Shown here one piece after another: positions 28,901 to 38,556 of a stretch of DNA of 64,000 nucleotides. How positions within the stretch are numbered: position 1 is the first letter of the stretch; the number at the start of each line of letters is the position of its first letter. Under the pieces are notes generated by a model. That model was given only the letters and a program-made list of their open reading frames with translations. It did no database searches and was not told where the DNA came from. This stretch comes from Desulfobacter hydrogenophilus (GTDB lineage: Bacteria > Desulfobacterota > Desulfobacteria > Desulfobacterales > Desulfobacteraceae): contig NZ_CP036313.1 in the NCBI RefSeq assembly GCF_004319545.1, forward strand, positions 3,040,501 through 3,104,500. Direction: 5' to 3'. The translations under genes and the position numbers were made by a program.

Positions 28901-29691
28901 AAATCACGGTGTTAAACTACAGCGCTTTGGAAATTGAGGCTGCAGGCCTTGAATTTGTGCGTGATTCGAGCGGCACCTGGAGTATTGACAACGACCCCAC
29001 CGGTATCACCACTATTATTCCGGAAGGCGGCGATGATGACGGGTTTCAGATTGATCTGGATGGAGACGGTATCGGAGATATTGAAATTACTTTTGACCAG
29101 TCTGTTTCAGGTGAAGGGTATATCCGCATGGATTTGGAATCCAAGGACGCAGAGGATCTGTCCTACGCCTTTGCAGGCAATGAAGACGGGGACAGCGGTT
29201 TTGCTGCGGCTCTTGGGTTGAATACTTTTTTTACCGGTACGGGCGCATCAAACATCAGTGTCAATGGCGTGGTGTCCTACACTGACCTGCTGGCATCAGG
29301 CATCGTGGATACCCAAACCGGAGCGCTTGCCTCCAGCGACAATACCAATGCCCTGGCCATGGCTGACACCCGCTACGACAGTGTTGATATGAAAGCGTAT
29401 ACATATACCAGGGGAGAGGGTGTTACGGTCACGGTAGCCACCACCTCGCTGGATGATTACCAGGCCTCCCTGGTCTCGACCATCGGGTCCACAGCGTCCG
29501 GTATTAATTCTGCTTTAGAGTATTCCGAAACCCTGGTGTACCAGCTTACCGAGCATCGGGATTCAACATCAGCCGTGTCCCTGGATGAAGAGATGATTAA
29601 TTTGACAGCCCAGCAGCAGGCCTATCTTGCAGCAGCTAAATTGCTGACAATGGTGCAGGAAATGTTTGATGCTTTGCTTGCAACACGTTGA
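25918..29691 (+). CDS. flgK: Hook-associated protein 1 (FlgK), giant form
   Basis: 1257 residues, over twice the usual ~550. It forms the first junction zone between hook and filament. The N-terminus is SLNAILNTASNAVTAYQAAI followed by VTGQNIANADND. The C-terminus is VSLDEEMINLTAQQQAYLAA followed by AKLLTMVQEMFDALLATR. Both are diagnostic. The interior, about residues 300-1100, is a run of acidic Thr/Ser/Asp-rich segments with few Lys. A segment near 28970-29120 (GTWSIDNDP...IDLDGDGIGDIEI) resembles one in FlgL. Confidence 0.94.
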   Translation: MSSLNAILNTASNAVTAYQAAISVTGQNIANADNDDYSIQSVELSTTSTVNSRGNIYGTGVTVASVTRSVNQLLENTLTSELSNQAALEEAQVYMSSIEDLFSEDSDDSLNTLLDAYWSAWEDLSNNPSGETEQNAVYDAGLALTDRINAIEDALSDLTGDLNGEISSAVTEVNSISEQIAALNLAIVTAESTGGNANDLADERNALVDDLGKRIDIDITVKEDGSYLILTNGLPLAEDGISYDLSIKQGSVYWTGKSGNAYDITDDISGGAIAGWLEVRDVVIPETQAEFDELATNLIWTLNYQHSQGAGQTYFSGSLEGTYEAGKSGTFDSLYYGDEIDYTKDFSMVIQDATDTTSEYQTATVDMAISTSEISNITGTGEDDSTYELTVIDEGILGDKTVVQSSGLSLGGASSSASGIDDALDAALAEQTLTITNGSDTQTLEISDRGVDATRSAADIAKELSNIDGIAAYASTTSAYFNFAVMSAGDGDVVEFTLSVDGVIADVSFSRDVSEDINEQLEDALKVAVETINEVNQNTDLAVDGTSIESASGATIGIYEFNANTGDRLSVSLDSSDSEIQFLTDNPATDDAVVITGSVTIVMDPSMEISSDSKDPDTGLFGDSGESGSGFSMITLGGTDGYTGFDDTEKIEFELDGYPILCTVDDSLGTSDADRALQLYTSLSSGLSPDKYTVIKNGTSVTIVKIDENDQDAIEITNFRENGDENAVLSVSTGTGFGSESPENDTLISDSDPTNTRKSTTAATFGSPATIYWEILDSSGNSTGEDGYVEIDESGVVEITEDGKTTLSFDISQGSLVAGNTLRINTDADGQADILRGSVTGKAASVDDTYEFTVISGGTLPDNEEGLVIEWKSETDSGTIELEGNEDEKSQIIVEVDGMTIAFDSGTLVNGDVFYVTTDDNGKAVADADGNTLQTLSDWHWTLDSFADEFNRSAGGVTASVTKNDTILFDTTDNYCAIENVTCSGSNNIDEANFEITVLNYSALEIEAAGLEFVRDSSGTWSIDNDPTGITTIIPEGGDDDGFQIDLDGDGIGDIEITFDQSVSGEGYIRMDLESKDAEDLSYAFAGNEDGDSGFAAALGLNTFFTGTGASNISVNGVVSYTDLLASGIVDTQTGALASSDNTNALAMADTRYDSVDMKAYTYTRGEGVTVTVATTSLDDYQASLVSTIGSTASGINSALEYSETLVYQLTEHRDSTSAVSLDEEMINLTAQQQAYLAAAKLLTMVQEMFDALLATR

Positions 29692-29753
29692 TTTTTGAAA
29701 GATTTAATATTTGAGGATCAATTTAATAACACCGATCCTATAGGAGGTCTGCC

Positions 29754-31703
29754 ATGAGAGTCTCAACCATAAGTATATACAAACAGGCCACATATCAGCT
29801 TGGACGGCTTACCTCTGATTTGAACGAGGCCAATGAGGTCGTATCCACCAATCTGAAAATTAGTTCCGCATCCGATGATCCATCGGGTATGAAACAAGTG
29901 CTGACTATCAATTCCGACCTGGCGGCATTGGACCAGTATCAGGTCAATGTGGATCAGGCCCAGAATATACTTACCACGGCGGAAACCGCCCTTGACGCCA
30001 TGGCTGATCAGTTGTCTGAAATGAAGCTTTTGGCCTCGTCTTTGGCCAATGCCTCGGCCTCTTACCAGGAGCGCTCTGACGCTGCAGATAGCATGCAGGT
30101 TTACCTTGATAGCCTTATGGACCTTGCCAATACAGACGCCTATGGCGGATATGTGTTCGGCGGAGATGATAACCAGACAACGCCTTTTACCTATGATGAT
30201 GACGACAATCCCACCCGAGTAACTTACAACGGCAGCAGTGACGCTGTAAACATCAGTATTTCTCAGAATACCACCGTCTCTTTGGACTGTTGCGGCAGTG
30301 ATATGTTTTATGAAGATGAGATCATCGTGGATACCACGAACAACCAGATCGTCTTTACAGAAGATGTCGATAAGGGAGAAGATAATATTCTCACCATTGA
30401 AACGACAATTACCAGCGGTACCTACAGCAAAGAAGAACTTGCCGGTGTTGTGGCGCAGACATTGAGCAAAGCGTCCGAAGAATATGGATACGGTGTTGTT
30501 TATGAAGTGGAATATGATGAAGATAGCAACGCCTTTTCCATTGGGACAGACGGCGCTGATACCACCACCACTGCAACCTTTCAGAATATTGAGACCGAAA
30601 CCGTCAGAGTTGCCAACTTTGAATCCCTGAGCCAGGATTTCGATGACGTTGAAATTCAAATTATAAACGATTCCGCCCTGACCGAATATACGCCGGATGA
30701 TGGCTTGGAACCCTTGACGTTGACCTATACCGGAGACGGCACCTGGAAGGTCTCCAATGACCCCGGTTACGGACTTAATGCGGAAATTGGGGCAACCGAC
30801 GATACCATAGAAATTGATGTGAATGATGACGGTGAGTCTGATATTATTATTGATCTGAATGAGTTCCCGGAAGAAGGCACCAGCATCTCCTTTGACATTA
30901 CCGAAGGGTATGAAAATACAAGTATCCTGACGGATCTTGGGTTTGATGCTCAAACCGTAACGCTTTCACCGGTATCCAGTGATACGCCTGTGGCCGGGGC
31001 AGTTACGGTGGCGCCAGGGGAAAACAATACCATTGATTTTACAGAAACCACAGTGGATAAAGAGATCAGCGTACAGCTGACAGCCACCATCGACGCCGGT
31101 CCTTACGCAGATTCTGAATCCTATGCCGAGGCCGTGGAAGAGGCGCTTGAAACCGCATCAGCTGAAAACGGAAACCGGGTTAACTACTCGGTTGAATATG
31201 ATGAAAACAACAAAAAATTTACCATCAGCGAGGATATTGATACCGGTCGCCGGCTTGAATCCTTTACATTGCTTTTCTCATCCGGTACCAATACCGATTC
31301 CAGTGCCTCATTTAATCTTGGTTTTGGAGATCAAGATGTTTCATCCGGACCTGTGGAAGGAAAAGAGGCGACCTGGAGTATCTGGGATACGGTTTTGGAT
31401 TTCAAAGAAGCACTGGATAGTGATGATGTGGACGGCATTCAGCGGGCAATGACCCGGCTGGAAAATCATTATGAAAGTCTCACCTCAAGCATGTCAACTG
31501 TGGGCTCAATTTACAACAGTACCACCATCACCGAAGCCACTATTTCGGATTCGGATTTAACATTGGTCTCCCAGCGCTCCACGGTCCGGGATGCAGATAC
31601 CGTGGAGGCCATTATGAATCTTAAATCTGCCCAGACTGTTTATGAAGCGGCTTTGAGTTCGACATCTTCTGTCATGGGGCTAAGTCTGGTGGATTACATG
31701 TAA
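29754..31703 (+). CDS. flgL: Hook-associated protein 3 (FlgL), enlarged
   Basis: 649 residues, roughly twice the usual length; the second junction protein. The N-terminus is MRVSTISIYKQATYQLGRL followed by NEANEVVSTNLKISSASDDPSG; the C-terminus is AIMNLKSAQTVYEAALSSTSSVMGLSLVDYM. Two copies of one module occur at about residues 194-290 and 424-525: NNxIxF...ITSGTYSKEEL / IDAGPYADSES...YxVEYDE. The same module is in FliD. Between the copies lies a FlgK-like segment (GTWKVSNDP...IDVNDDGESDIII). RBS TAGGAGG. csrA and fliW, often next, are not here. Confidence 0.94.
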   Translation: MRVSTISIYKQATYQLGRLTSDLNEANEVVSTNLKISSASDDPSGMKQVLTINSDLAALDQYQVNVDQAQNILTTAETALDAMADQLSEMKLLASSLANASASYQERSDAADSMQVYLDSLMDLANTDAYGGYVFGGDDNQTTPFTYDDDDNPTRVTYNGSSDAVNISISQNTTVSLDCCGSDMFYEDEIIVDTTNNQIVFTEDVDKGEDNILTIETTITSGTYSKEELAGVVAQTLSKASEEYGYGVVYEVEYDEDSNAFSIGTDGADTTTTATFQNIETETVRVANFESLSQDFDDVEIQIINDSALTEYTPDDGLEPLTLTYTGDGTWKVSNDPGYGLNAEIGATDDTIEIDVNDDGESDIIIDLNEFPEEGTSISFDITEGYENTSILTDLGFDAQTVTLSPVSSDTPVAGAVTVAPGENNTIDFTETTVDKEISVQLTATIDAGPYADSESYAEAVEEALETASAENGNRVNYSVEYDENNKKFTISEDIDTGRRLESFTLLFSSGTNTDSSASFNLGFGDQDVSSGPVEGKEATWSIWDTVLDFKEALDSDDVDGIQRAMTRLENHYESLTSSMSTVGSIYNSTTITEATISDSDLTLVSQRSTVRDADTVEAIMNLKSAQTVYEAALSSTSSVMGLSLVDYM

Positions 31704-31708
31704 CCGTT

Positions 31709-32347
31709 TTAGAACAGATATTTCCAGACTTTCCAGCCAACCTTTTCTTCGCGTTGCCATCCCGTCGGCATCTGCATGAGTTTCTCCGGATTCTGATTTT
31801 TTAACGCATTAAGTTGTTTCTGCTTTTCTTGTTCCATCTGTTCCCAGGTGACGGTTGTACGATGAAACACCTTATGGTTTATGGCAGCGGCAATGCGGTC
31901 CATTTTTTTGATCAGGTCGTCACTGTTCTTGGATTGTTCAAAAAAAGCCATGTACTGTTTTTCAGTGGTGTCAAAGACCTTGGCATCAATGCTGAAAGCA
32001 TCTGCAAGGCTGGTAATGGTGCCGTAGAGCACATATCTTGATCCGGTTTTTGCGGCAACCGCATGGATCAGTTTACTACCGGAAAATTCTTTTAATCCGG
32101 CCTCAAGGGCCGCTATTTTTTTGGGCGGCACAACAACGACTTTTTCAGGCCAGGTGAGCCTGGAATAGAGCATGGTTGAGATGCCTTTTTTAAGGTAATT
32201 CAGATTCTTATTCTTATCGGCATTAATGGCAAAGGAAAGAACTGCAAGGGTTTCAGGTGGATTGGCAAAGGCCATATATGGAAAGATCAATCCGCCGAGG
32301 ATGAAAACGGACAAAATCGCTTTAATAAACGTATGCGGTTTCTTCAT
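31709..32347 (-). CDS. Secreted TolB/CsgG-like domain protein
   Basis: 212 residues. An N-terminal signal peptide (hydrophobic 9-22, likely cleavage after AFA near 28) is followed by a TolB-like amino-terminal domain: ETLAVLSFAINADKN, YLKKGISTMLYSRL, a LxxVAAKTGSRYVLYGTI strand and VFDTTEKQYMAFFEQ. A charged helical tail carries QMEQEKQKQL. Such domains occur in FlgO- and LpoB-like proteins. Convergent with flgL and 12 bp after gatB, so it probably shares the gatB transcript. No Cys lipobox is seen. Confidence 0.65.
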   Translation of the reverse strand: MKKPHTFIKAILSVFILGGLIFPYMAFANPPETLAVLSFAINADKNKNLNYLKKGISTMLYSRLTWPEKVVVVPPKKIAALEAGLKEFSGSKLIHAVAAKTGSRYVLYGTITSLADAFSIDAKVFDTTEKQYMAFFEQSKNSDDLIKKMDRIAAAINHKVFHRTTVTWEQMEQEKQKQLNALKNQNPEKLMQMPTGWQREEKVGWKVWKYLF

Positions 32348-32359
32348 TTGTTTTTCCCT

Positions 32360-33784
32360 TTACAGTTTTGATTTGAGCATGGGCGTGACCACTTTGGGGT
32401 CTGCCTTTCCCCGGGTCTTTTTCATGACCTGCCCCATGAAAAAGCTGAATAGCTTGGTTTTTCCATCACCATAGGCTTTAGCCTCTTCGGGGTTTTCCTT
32501 AATAATTTCATCCACCATTGCTTCAAGTTCGCCTTGGTCGGATACCTGTTCAAGACCTTTTTCTTTGACTATGGATTCGGGATCTTTGTTGGTTTCAACC
32601 ATCTCCTCGAAAACCGTTTTGGCGGCATTGGCATTAATTCGGGAGGATTCCAGAAGTCCAAGAAGTTTTGAAAAACCATGGGCGCTAACAGGTGATTCAC
32701 TGATTTCAATGCCCTTGGTATTGAGCATGCCCATGAGCGTGGTCATGGTCCAGTTAGCGGCCTGCTTGATGTTTTTAAGCGGCTTAATGGTCTCCTCAAA
32801 AAAATTGGCCATGTCCAGGCTGGCTGTTAAAACACCTGCATCATATTCAGACAGGCTGTATTCCTGGATAAACCGCTGCTTTTTTGCATCGGGCAGTTCC
32901 GGCATGGTGCTGCTGACTTCCTCGATCCAGGCATCGTCCACAATCAGCGGTACAAGGTCGGGATCCGGGAAATATCTGTAATCGTGGGCTTCTTCCTTGC
33001 CCCGCATGGATGCGCTACGGTTTTTGGTAGGATCCCACAGACGGGTTTGCTGGATGACCTGTCCACCCTCTTCAAGTACATAGGTCTGACGCTGGATTTC
33101 GTACAGGATGGCTTTTTCCACATTTTTAAAAGAGTTCAGATTTTTAAGCTCGGTGCGGGTGCCGAATTCTTTCTGCCCCACGGGTCGCAGGGAGACGTTG
33201 GCGTCACATCTGAATGAGCCTTGTTCCATGTTTCCGTCGCACACATCAATGTACTTTAAAATGGCGTGCAGTTTTCTCAGGTATGCACCTGCTTGGGCTG
33301 CCGTGCGAAGGTCAGGTTCACTGACAATTTCAATAAGGGGAATCCCTGTTCGGTTGAGGTCCACCATGCTTTTTCCCCGCAAGGGATCGTGGATCAGCTT
33401 TCCGGCATCTTCCTCCATGTGAATGCGGGTGATGCCGACGCGTATTTCCTTTTCATCGGCTTCAATATCCAGAAAACCGTGTTCGGCAATGGGTTTGGCA
33501 AACTGGGAGATCTGGTACCCCTTGGGAAGATCCGGGTAGAAATAGTTTTTTCTGTCAAATCGGCTTTCCCTGTTGATGGTGCAGTTGGTGGCAAGGGCGG
33601 CCTTGATTGCAAAGGTAACGGCTTTTTTATTCAGTACCGGTAAAACCCCTGGCATGCCTGTGCATACCGGGCAGGTATTGGCGTTGGGGGCCTTGCCAAA
33701 GGCGGTTGAGCAGTTGCAGAAAATTTTAGTCTTAGTTTTGAGCTGGGCGTGGACCTCTAGTCCGATAACAGGTTCAAATGCCAT
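32360..33784 (-). CDS. gatB: Asp/Glu-tRNA amidotransferase subunit B
   Basis: 474 residues from ATG at 33784 (GGAAG upstream; a longer frame would add 15 unlikely residues). It forms Gln-tRNA(Gln) and/or Asn-tRNA(Asn) by the indirect route with GatA and GatC, which are not in this window. Signatures are [52 protein letters not shown] and [14 protein letters not shown]. The C-terminal YqeY-like helical domain ends [11 protein letters not shown]. It is consistent with a non-discriminating GltX, encoded at 42 kb. Confidence 0.96.
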   Translation of the reverse strand: MAFEPVIGLEVHAQLKTKTKIFCNCSTAFGKAPNANTCPVCTGMPGVLPVLNKKAVTFAIKAALATNCTINRESRFDRKNYFYPDLPKGYQISQFAKPIAEHGFLDIEADEKEIRVGITRIHMEEDAGKLIHDPLRGKSMVDLNRTGIPLIEIVSEPDLRTAAQAGAYLRKLHAILKYIDVCDGNMEQGSFRCDANVSLRPVGQKEFGTRTELKNLNSFKNVEKAILYEIQRQTYVLEEGGQVIQQTRLWDPTKNRSASMRGKEEAHDYRYFPDPDLVPLIVDDAWIEEVSSTMPELPDAKKQRFIQEYSLSEYDAGVLTASLDMANFFEETIKPLKNIKQAANWTMTTLMGMLNTKGIEISESPVSAHGFSKLLGLLESSRINANAAKTVFEEMVETNKDPESIVKEKGLEQVSDQGELEAMVDEIIKENPEEAKAYGDGKTKLFSFFMGQVMKKTRGKADPKVVTPMLKSKL

Positions 33785-33925
33785 GTGATGTTCGCTTCCT
33801 TTGGGTGCCCGGCGCATGAAGGCACCCATGCCCGGGGTTGAGTTCTTACCAGCCTTCCTTTATAACCTTGATATTTTTAATTATCAAGGGTACTCCTAAT
33901 AAAAGGGGAAAAGGAAATTATTTCA

Positions 33926-34117
33926 ATGAAATTTTTTTTCTGTGTGATGGGCATGGTCATGATTGTGGAAGGGCTGCCCTATTTCATCTCGCCGCATAAA
34001 ATGCGGGAGATGGTAATGATGATCCTGCAAATACCCGAAGGCACCTTGAGGCGGTTTGGCTTCTTTATGATGCTGGCGGGCCTGGCGTTGGTATACCTTG
34101 CCATGGAGATCGGCTGA
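33926..34117 (+). CDS. DUF2065 small membrane protein
   Basis: 63 residues with two transmembrane helices (about 3-20 and 43-61). The pattern is MKFFFCVMGMVMIVEGLPYF, then P-x-K-MREMV, ILQIPEGTLRRFG and a hydrophobic end. This is the DUF2065 pattern of widespread unknown function. The stop overlaps the queA ATG by one base (TGATG), so it is coupled to queA. Confidence 0.8.
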   Translation: MKFFFCVMGMVMIVEGLPYFISPHKMREMVMMILQIPEGTLRRFGFFMMLAGLALVYLAMEIG

Positions 34118-35208
34118 TGTACAATTTGTCTGATTACTGCTATAATTTGCCCGATTCCTTGATTGCCCAAGCACCCTGTGAACACAGAAGTTTGTCCCGG
34201 CTCATGTACCTGGATCGGAAGAACCACGGCATCAGCCATCGCAGGTTTTTTGATATTGCGGATTTGCTGCGCCCCGGAGACCTGCTGGTGGTCAATGACA
34301 CCCGGGTGGTGCCGGCGCGGCTTTTAGGGCATAAGCCTACGGGGGGGCGCGTAGAGGTCCTCATTATTGATTATGCTGCCGGCATGAAACATCTGGCCGA
34401 GACAGGTTCGTTTCAGTGTGATTGTCTGATCAGGGCCTCACGCAGACCGGAACCGGGCACGGTGCTTGATCTGGGTCAGGATATCAAGGCCACTGTGATG
34501 GAACATCGGGACCGAATTTCTGTGGTCTCTTTTGGCGGAGGTCATCATTTTTTATCCCAATTGAAAAAAACAGGTAAAATGCCCCTGCCGCCCTATATAA
34601 AACGGAATCAGAATCCGGGACCGGGGGAAGGCATACCGGCGCATATGGATGAGCACAGAGACCGGCACGATTACCAAACGGTTTATGCAAACGCCGAGGG
34701 TGCTGTGGCTGCGCCCACGGCCGGGCTTCATTTTACAAAAGAGCTGCTTGCAACCCTTTCTGAAAAGGGCGTGGACGTGGCCCGGATTACCCTGCATGTG
34801 GGGTATGGCACCTTTGTACCGGTGCGGGTAAAGGATATCCGGGACCATCAGATTCATTCGGAATATTTTATTATAGATGACCAGACTGCTGAAACGATTA
34901 ACCGGGCCCGTAGCGATGGGCGCAGGGTTATTGCCGTGGGCACCACGTCCGTGCGGACCCTGGAGTTTTGTACAAACGAGAGGGGCCGTATTTCGGCCGG
35001 TCAGGGCCGGTGCGATCTGTTTATCTATCCAGGCTACCGGTTCAAATGCGTGGATGCCATGATTACCAATTTCCATCTGCCTGAATCCACCCTGCTCATG
35101 CTGATTTCCGCCTTTTATGACCGGGAACGGATTCTGGATGCCTACAAGGTTGCCGTGGCTGAGAAGTATCGGTTTTTCAGTTATGGTGATGCCATGTTTA
35201 TTGAGTGA
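34117..35208 (+). CDS. queA: S-adenosylmethionine:tRNA ribosyltransferase-isomerase
   Basis: Makes epoxyqueuosine at tRNA position 34. 363 residues, slightly long. The N-terminus is YNLPDSLIAQAPCEHRSLSR. Key family strings are VVNDTRVVPARL, GKMPLPPYIKR, YQTVYANAEGAVAAPTAGLH, GTFVPVRV and TNFHLPESTLLMLISAF. tgt follows 101 bp downstream, so the two queuosine steps are neighbours. The last codons run into a dispersed repeat (copy D). Confidence 0.96.
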   Translation: MYNLSDYCYNLPDSLIAQAPCEHRSLSRLMYLDRKNHGISHRRFFDIADLLRPGDLLVVNDTRVVPARLLGHKPTGGRVEVLIIDYAAGMKHLAETGSFQCDCLIRASRRPEPGTVLDLGQDIKATVMEHRDRISVVSFGGGHHFLSQLKKTGKMPLPPYIKRNQNPGPGEGIPAHMDEHRDRHDYQTVYANAEGAVAAPTAGLHFTKELLATLSEKGVDVARITLHVGYGTFVPVRVKDIRDHQIHSEYFIIDDQTAETINRARSDGRRVIAVGTTSVRTLEFCTNERGRISAGQGRCDLFIYPGYRFKCVDAMITNFHLPESTLLMLISAFYDRERILDAYKVAVAEKYRFFSYGDAMFIE

Positions 35209-35260
35209 CAGCCACGGGCTGACCTGGTTTCGCTGTGGTTCAGTTCACAACAAAAGTAGA
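35203..35260 (+). repeat. Dispersed ~100-bp repeat, copy D (partial)
   Basis: Shared blocks are ACAGCCACGGGCTGACCTGG, TTTCG, GGTTCAGTTCACAACAAAAG and TAGAAAG. It starts at the queA stop codon, and the 3' half of the element is replaced by the palindrome at 35261. Confidence 0.6.
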
Positions 35261-36440
<1,180 letters not shown>

Positions 36441-36442
36441 GT

Positions 36443-36793
36443 ATGCATGAGATGGGTATTGCCCAGCAACTGGTAACCATCGCCCTGGATGCCATCCCCG
36501 ATGACATTGAAAATCCCAGGGTGGAAAAATTGAATTTAAGGATCGGCAAACTGGCTGCCGTGGTGGAGCACAGCCTCTCCTTTTGCCTGGAGGTCATCTC
36601 TAAGGACACCCCTCTTGAAGGCGCTGAACTGGTCATCGACGCGGTGCCGGTATGCCTGCGTTGTGAAAGCTGTGAACATGAATGGCAGACCGACACCCCT
36701 GCCTTTGGGTGCCCTGCGTGCAAAGATGGCCAGGTGACCATGATTTCCGGACGGGAGATTGAGATCTCATCCATAGAACTGGCCGACGATTAG
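36443..36793 (+). CDS. hypA: Hydrogenase nickel chaperone HypA
   Basis: 116 residues. The nickel ligand His2 is in MHEMGIAQQL. The zinc domain has two Cys pairs: CLRCESCEHEW and FGCPACK. It passes nickel with HypB to the large subunit of NiFe hydrogenase, whose genes lie elsewhere. The start is two bases after the tgt stop; hypB follows 37 bp on. This implies hydrogen metabolism, which feeds the Qrc chain. Confidence 0.94.
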   Translation: MHEMGIAQQLVTIALDAIPDDIENPRVEKLNLRIGKLAAVVEHSLSFCLEVISKDTPLEGAELVIDAVPVCLRCESCEHEWQTDTPAFGCPACKDGQVTMISGREIEISSIELADD

Positions 36794-36830
36794 ACGATTG
36801 AGAAACAATAAAAAAATTGAGAGATAGTTT

Positions 36831-37496
36831 ATGGAGATAAATATACAAAAACGGGTACTGGAAAAAAACGAATCGGATGCAGATCGGAACAGAGCCTTTT
36901 TTAAAGAGAAACAGGTGTTTGTTCTGAACATGATGTCCTCGCCGGGATCCGGCAAGACCGAAACCCTGTGCCGGACCCTGGAACAGCTGATGCCCGATAT
37001 CCGGGTGGGGGTGATCGTGGGCGATATCTGCACCACCAATGATGCGGACCGACTTTCCGTAACAGGTGCCAAAGTGACCCAGATCAACACGGACCAGTTC
37101 GGGGGAGACTGCCATCTGGCAGCCCACCTCATTGAATCATCGGCCAGATCCCTGGGATGTGATGACTTGGATCTGCTCATCGTGGAAAACATCGGCAACC
37201 TGGTGTGCCCTGCGGAATTCGATATTGGCGAGGATGCAAGGGCTGTGGTTTTAAGTGTCACCGAAGGCGAGGACAAGCCCTTAAAATACCCGCTCATGTT
37301 CCAGGTGGCGGATGCTGCCATTTTAAATAAAATAGATCTGTTGCCCTATCTGGATTTTGATGCGGCCCTGGCTGTGGAAAATATGGGTAAGGTGCATCCG
37401 GGCATGCCGGTATTTGAACTTTCCGCCAAGACCCGGGAAGGCATGGAACCATGGCTTTCATGGCTGCGCACCAAGGTTAAGGAAAAACTGGGATAA
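36831..37496 (+). CDS. hypB: Hydrogenase nickel-insertion GTPase HypB
   Basis: 221 residues. The P-loop SSPGSGKT is near residue 36. Then come VGDICTTNDADRL, the metal site GGDCHLAAHLI, IVENIGNLVCPAEFDIGE, and the guanine specificity NKIDLLPY. The N-terminal His-rich stretch found in some HypB proteins is absent, so nickel storage is unlikely. In an operon with hypA and the MEMO gene. RBS weak. Confidence 0.95.
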   Translation: MEINIQKRVLEKNESDADRNRAFFKEKQVFVLNMMSSPGSGKTETLCRTLEQLMPDIRVGVIVGDICTTNDADRLSVTGAKVTQINTDQFGGDCHLAAHLIESSARSLGCDDLDLLIVENIGNLVCPAEFDIGEDARAVVLSVTEGEDKPLKYPLMFQVADAAILNKIDLLPYLDFDAALAVENMGKVHPGMPVFELSAKTREGMEPWLSWLRTKVKEKLG

Positions 37497-37545
37497 TTGT
37501 GCCGGTTAATCCGGTAGGATGGTTTTTTAAAGTTTGGAGGTAATT

Positions 37546-38430
37546 ATGGGGGTAAAGAAAATGGCCCTTGCCGGCTCCTGGTACCCGGGATCCGCTGACC
37601 AGTGTCGATCTGCCATTAAACGGTTTAGTGATGATCTAGAAATCGAAGAGAATACAAAAATTCTGAATAATCCTGTGGGGGGGATTGTGCCCCATGCCGG
37701 CTGGGTTTATTCCGGGAAACTGGCCTGCCGGGTCTTTTCAGCGCTGGCCCATGGCAACCGGGTTGTGGATACCATTATTCTTTTCGGGGTTCACATGCAT
37801 GCCACGTCCCCGGCCCTTGTTCTGGATTGTACCGCCGTTGATACCCCTTTGGGAACCATTGAGATTGACCGGGAACTTACAGATGCCCTGGTGCGGCGGG
37901 CCGGGACGGAAGGTGTCAACCTGGAACAATTAGGGCCCAACCGCTTCCCTGAAGAAAATACCCTGGAACTGCAATATCCATTTATTAAATATTTTTTCCC
38001 CCACGCCCGGATTGTGGTGTGCGCCGTTCCGCCCTCGGATGCGGCGCACGCATTGGGCGTGGCCGCAGTTGAGGCCGCAAAAAAGCTGGGTCGCTCCCTG
38101 GCTGTGGTAGGGTCCACAGACATGACCCATTACGGCCCGCGGTTCGGATTTGAAGCGGCAGGTTCAGGTAAAGTTGCATTTGATTGGGTGTCAAAGGAGA
38201 ATGATGCGGCTGCAATTGAAGCGTTAACAGCCATGGATGAAAATCAGATTATTTACCAGGGATTGACACACCATAACATGTGCTGTGCCGGGGCGGCCTG
38301 TGCGGCTGCCGCTGCTGCAAAAACAATGGGCGCAGTCAAAGGTGTCTGCCTTGACTACGCCTCAAGCTTTGATCCGTTACAGCCCACTGCCGATTTTGTG
38401 GGGTATTGCAGCATGATTTTTTGCCGTTAG
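37546..38430 (+). CDS. MEMO1-family protein (AmmeMemoRadiSam B)
   Basis: 294 residues. ATG at 37546 is used because GGAGG lies just before it; an upstream TTG in frame overlaps that site. Family features are LAGSWYPGSADQC, VPHAGWVYSGKLA, FGVHMHA, EENTLELQYPFIKYFF, STDMTHYG and a late NMCCAG with Cys. MEMO proteins resemble non-heme iron dioxygenases but their bacterial role is unsettled. The AMMECR1 and radical SAM partners are not here; hypAB is. A copy of its last ~125 bp is found at 41893-42018. Confidence 0.88.
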   Translation: MGVKKMALAGSWYPGSADQCRSAIKRFSDDLEIEENTKILNNPVGGIVPHAGWVYSGKLACRVFSALAHGNRVVDTIILFGVHMHATSPALVLDCTAVDTPLGTIEIDRELTDALVRRAGTEGVNLEQLGPNRFPEENTLELQYPFIKYFFPHARIVVCAVPPSDAAHALGVAAVEAAKKLGRSLAVVGSTDMTHYGPRFGFEAAGSGKVAFDWVSKENDAAAIEALTAMDENQIIYQGLTHHNMCCAGAACAAAAAAKTMGAVKGVCLDYASSFDPLQPTADFVGYCSMIFCR

Positions 38431-38512
38431 AGCCTTGGGAAACATTTTTGTAAACGGCATTTGATTATCAGACCCCCAAGACGTCGTCACGCTTATTTTT
38501 TATGTTTTTAAT

Positions 38513-38550
38513 AAAAGCCCCTTGCAGAAATGTTTTATCTGCAAGAGCCT
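38513..38550 (-). terminator. Terminator of the FAD oxidoreductase operon
   Basis: Read on the minus strand, CTTGCAGA and TCTGCAAG form the stem around an AT-rich loop, followed by GGGGCTTTTATTAAAAA. It lies just past the minus-strand stop at 38557. The gap 38431-38556 holds nothing else visible. Confidence 0.6.
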
Positions 38551-38556
38551 TCCACT

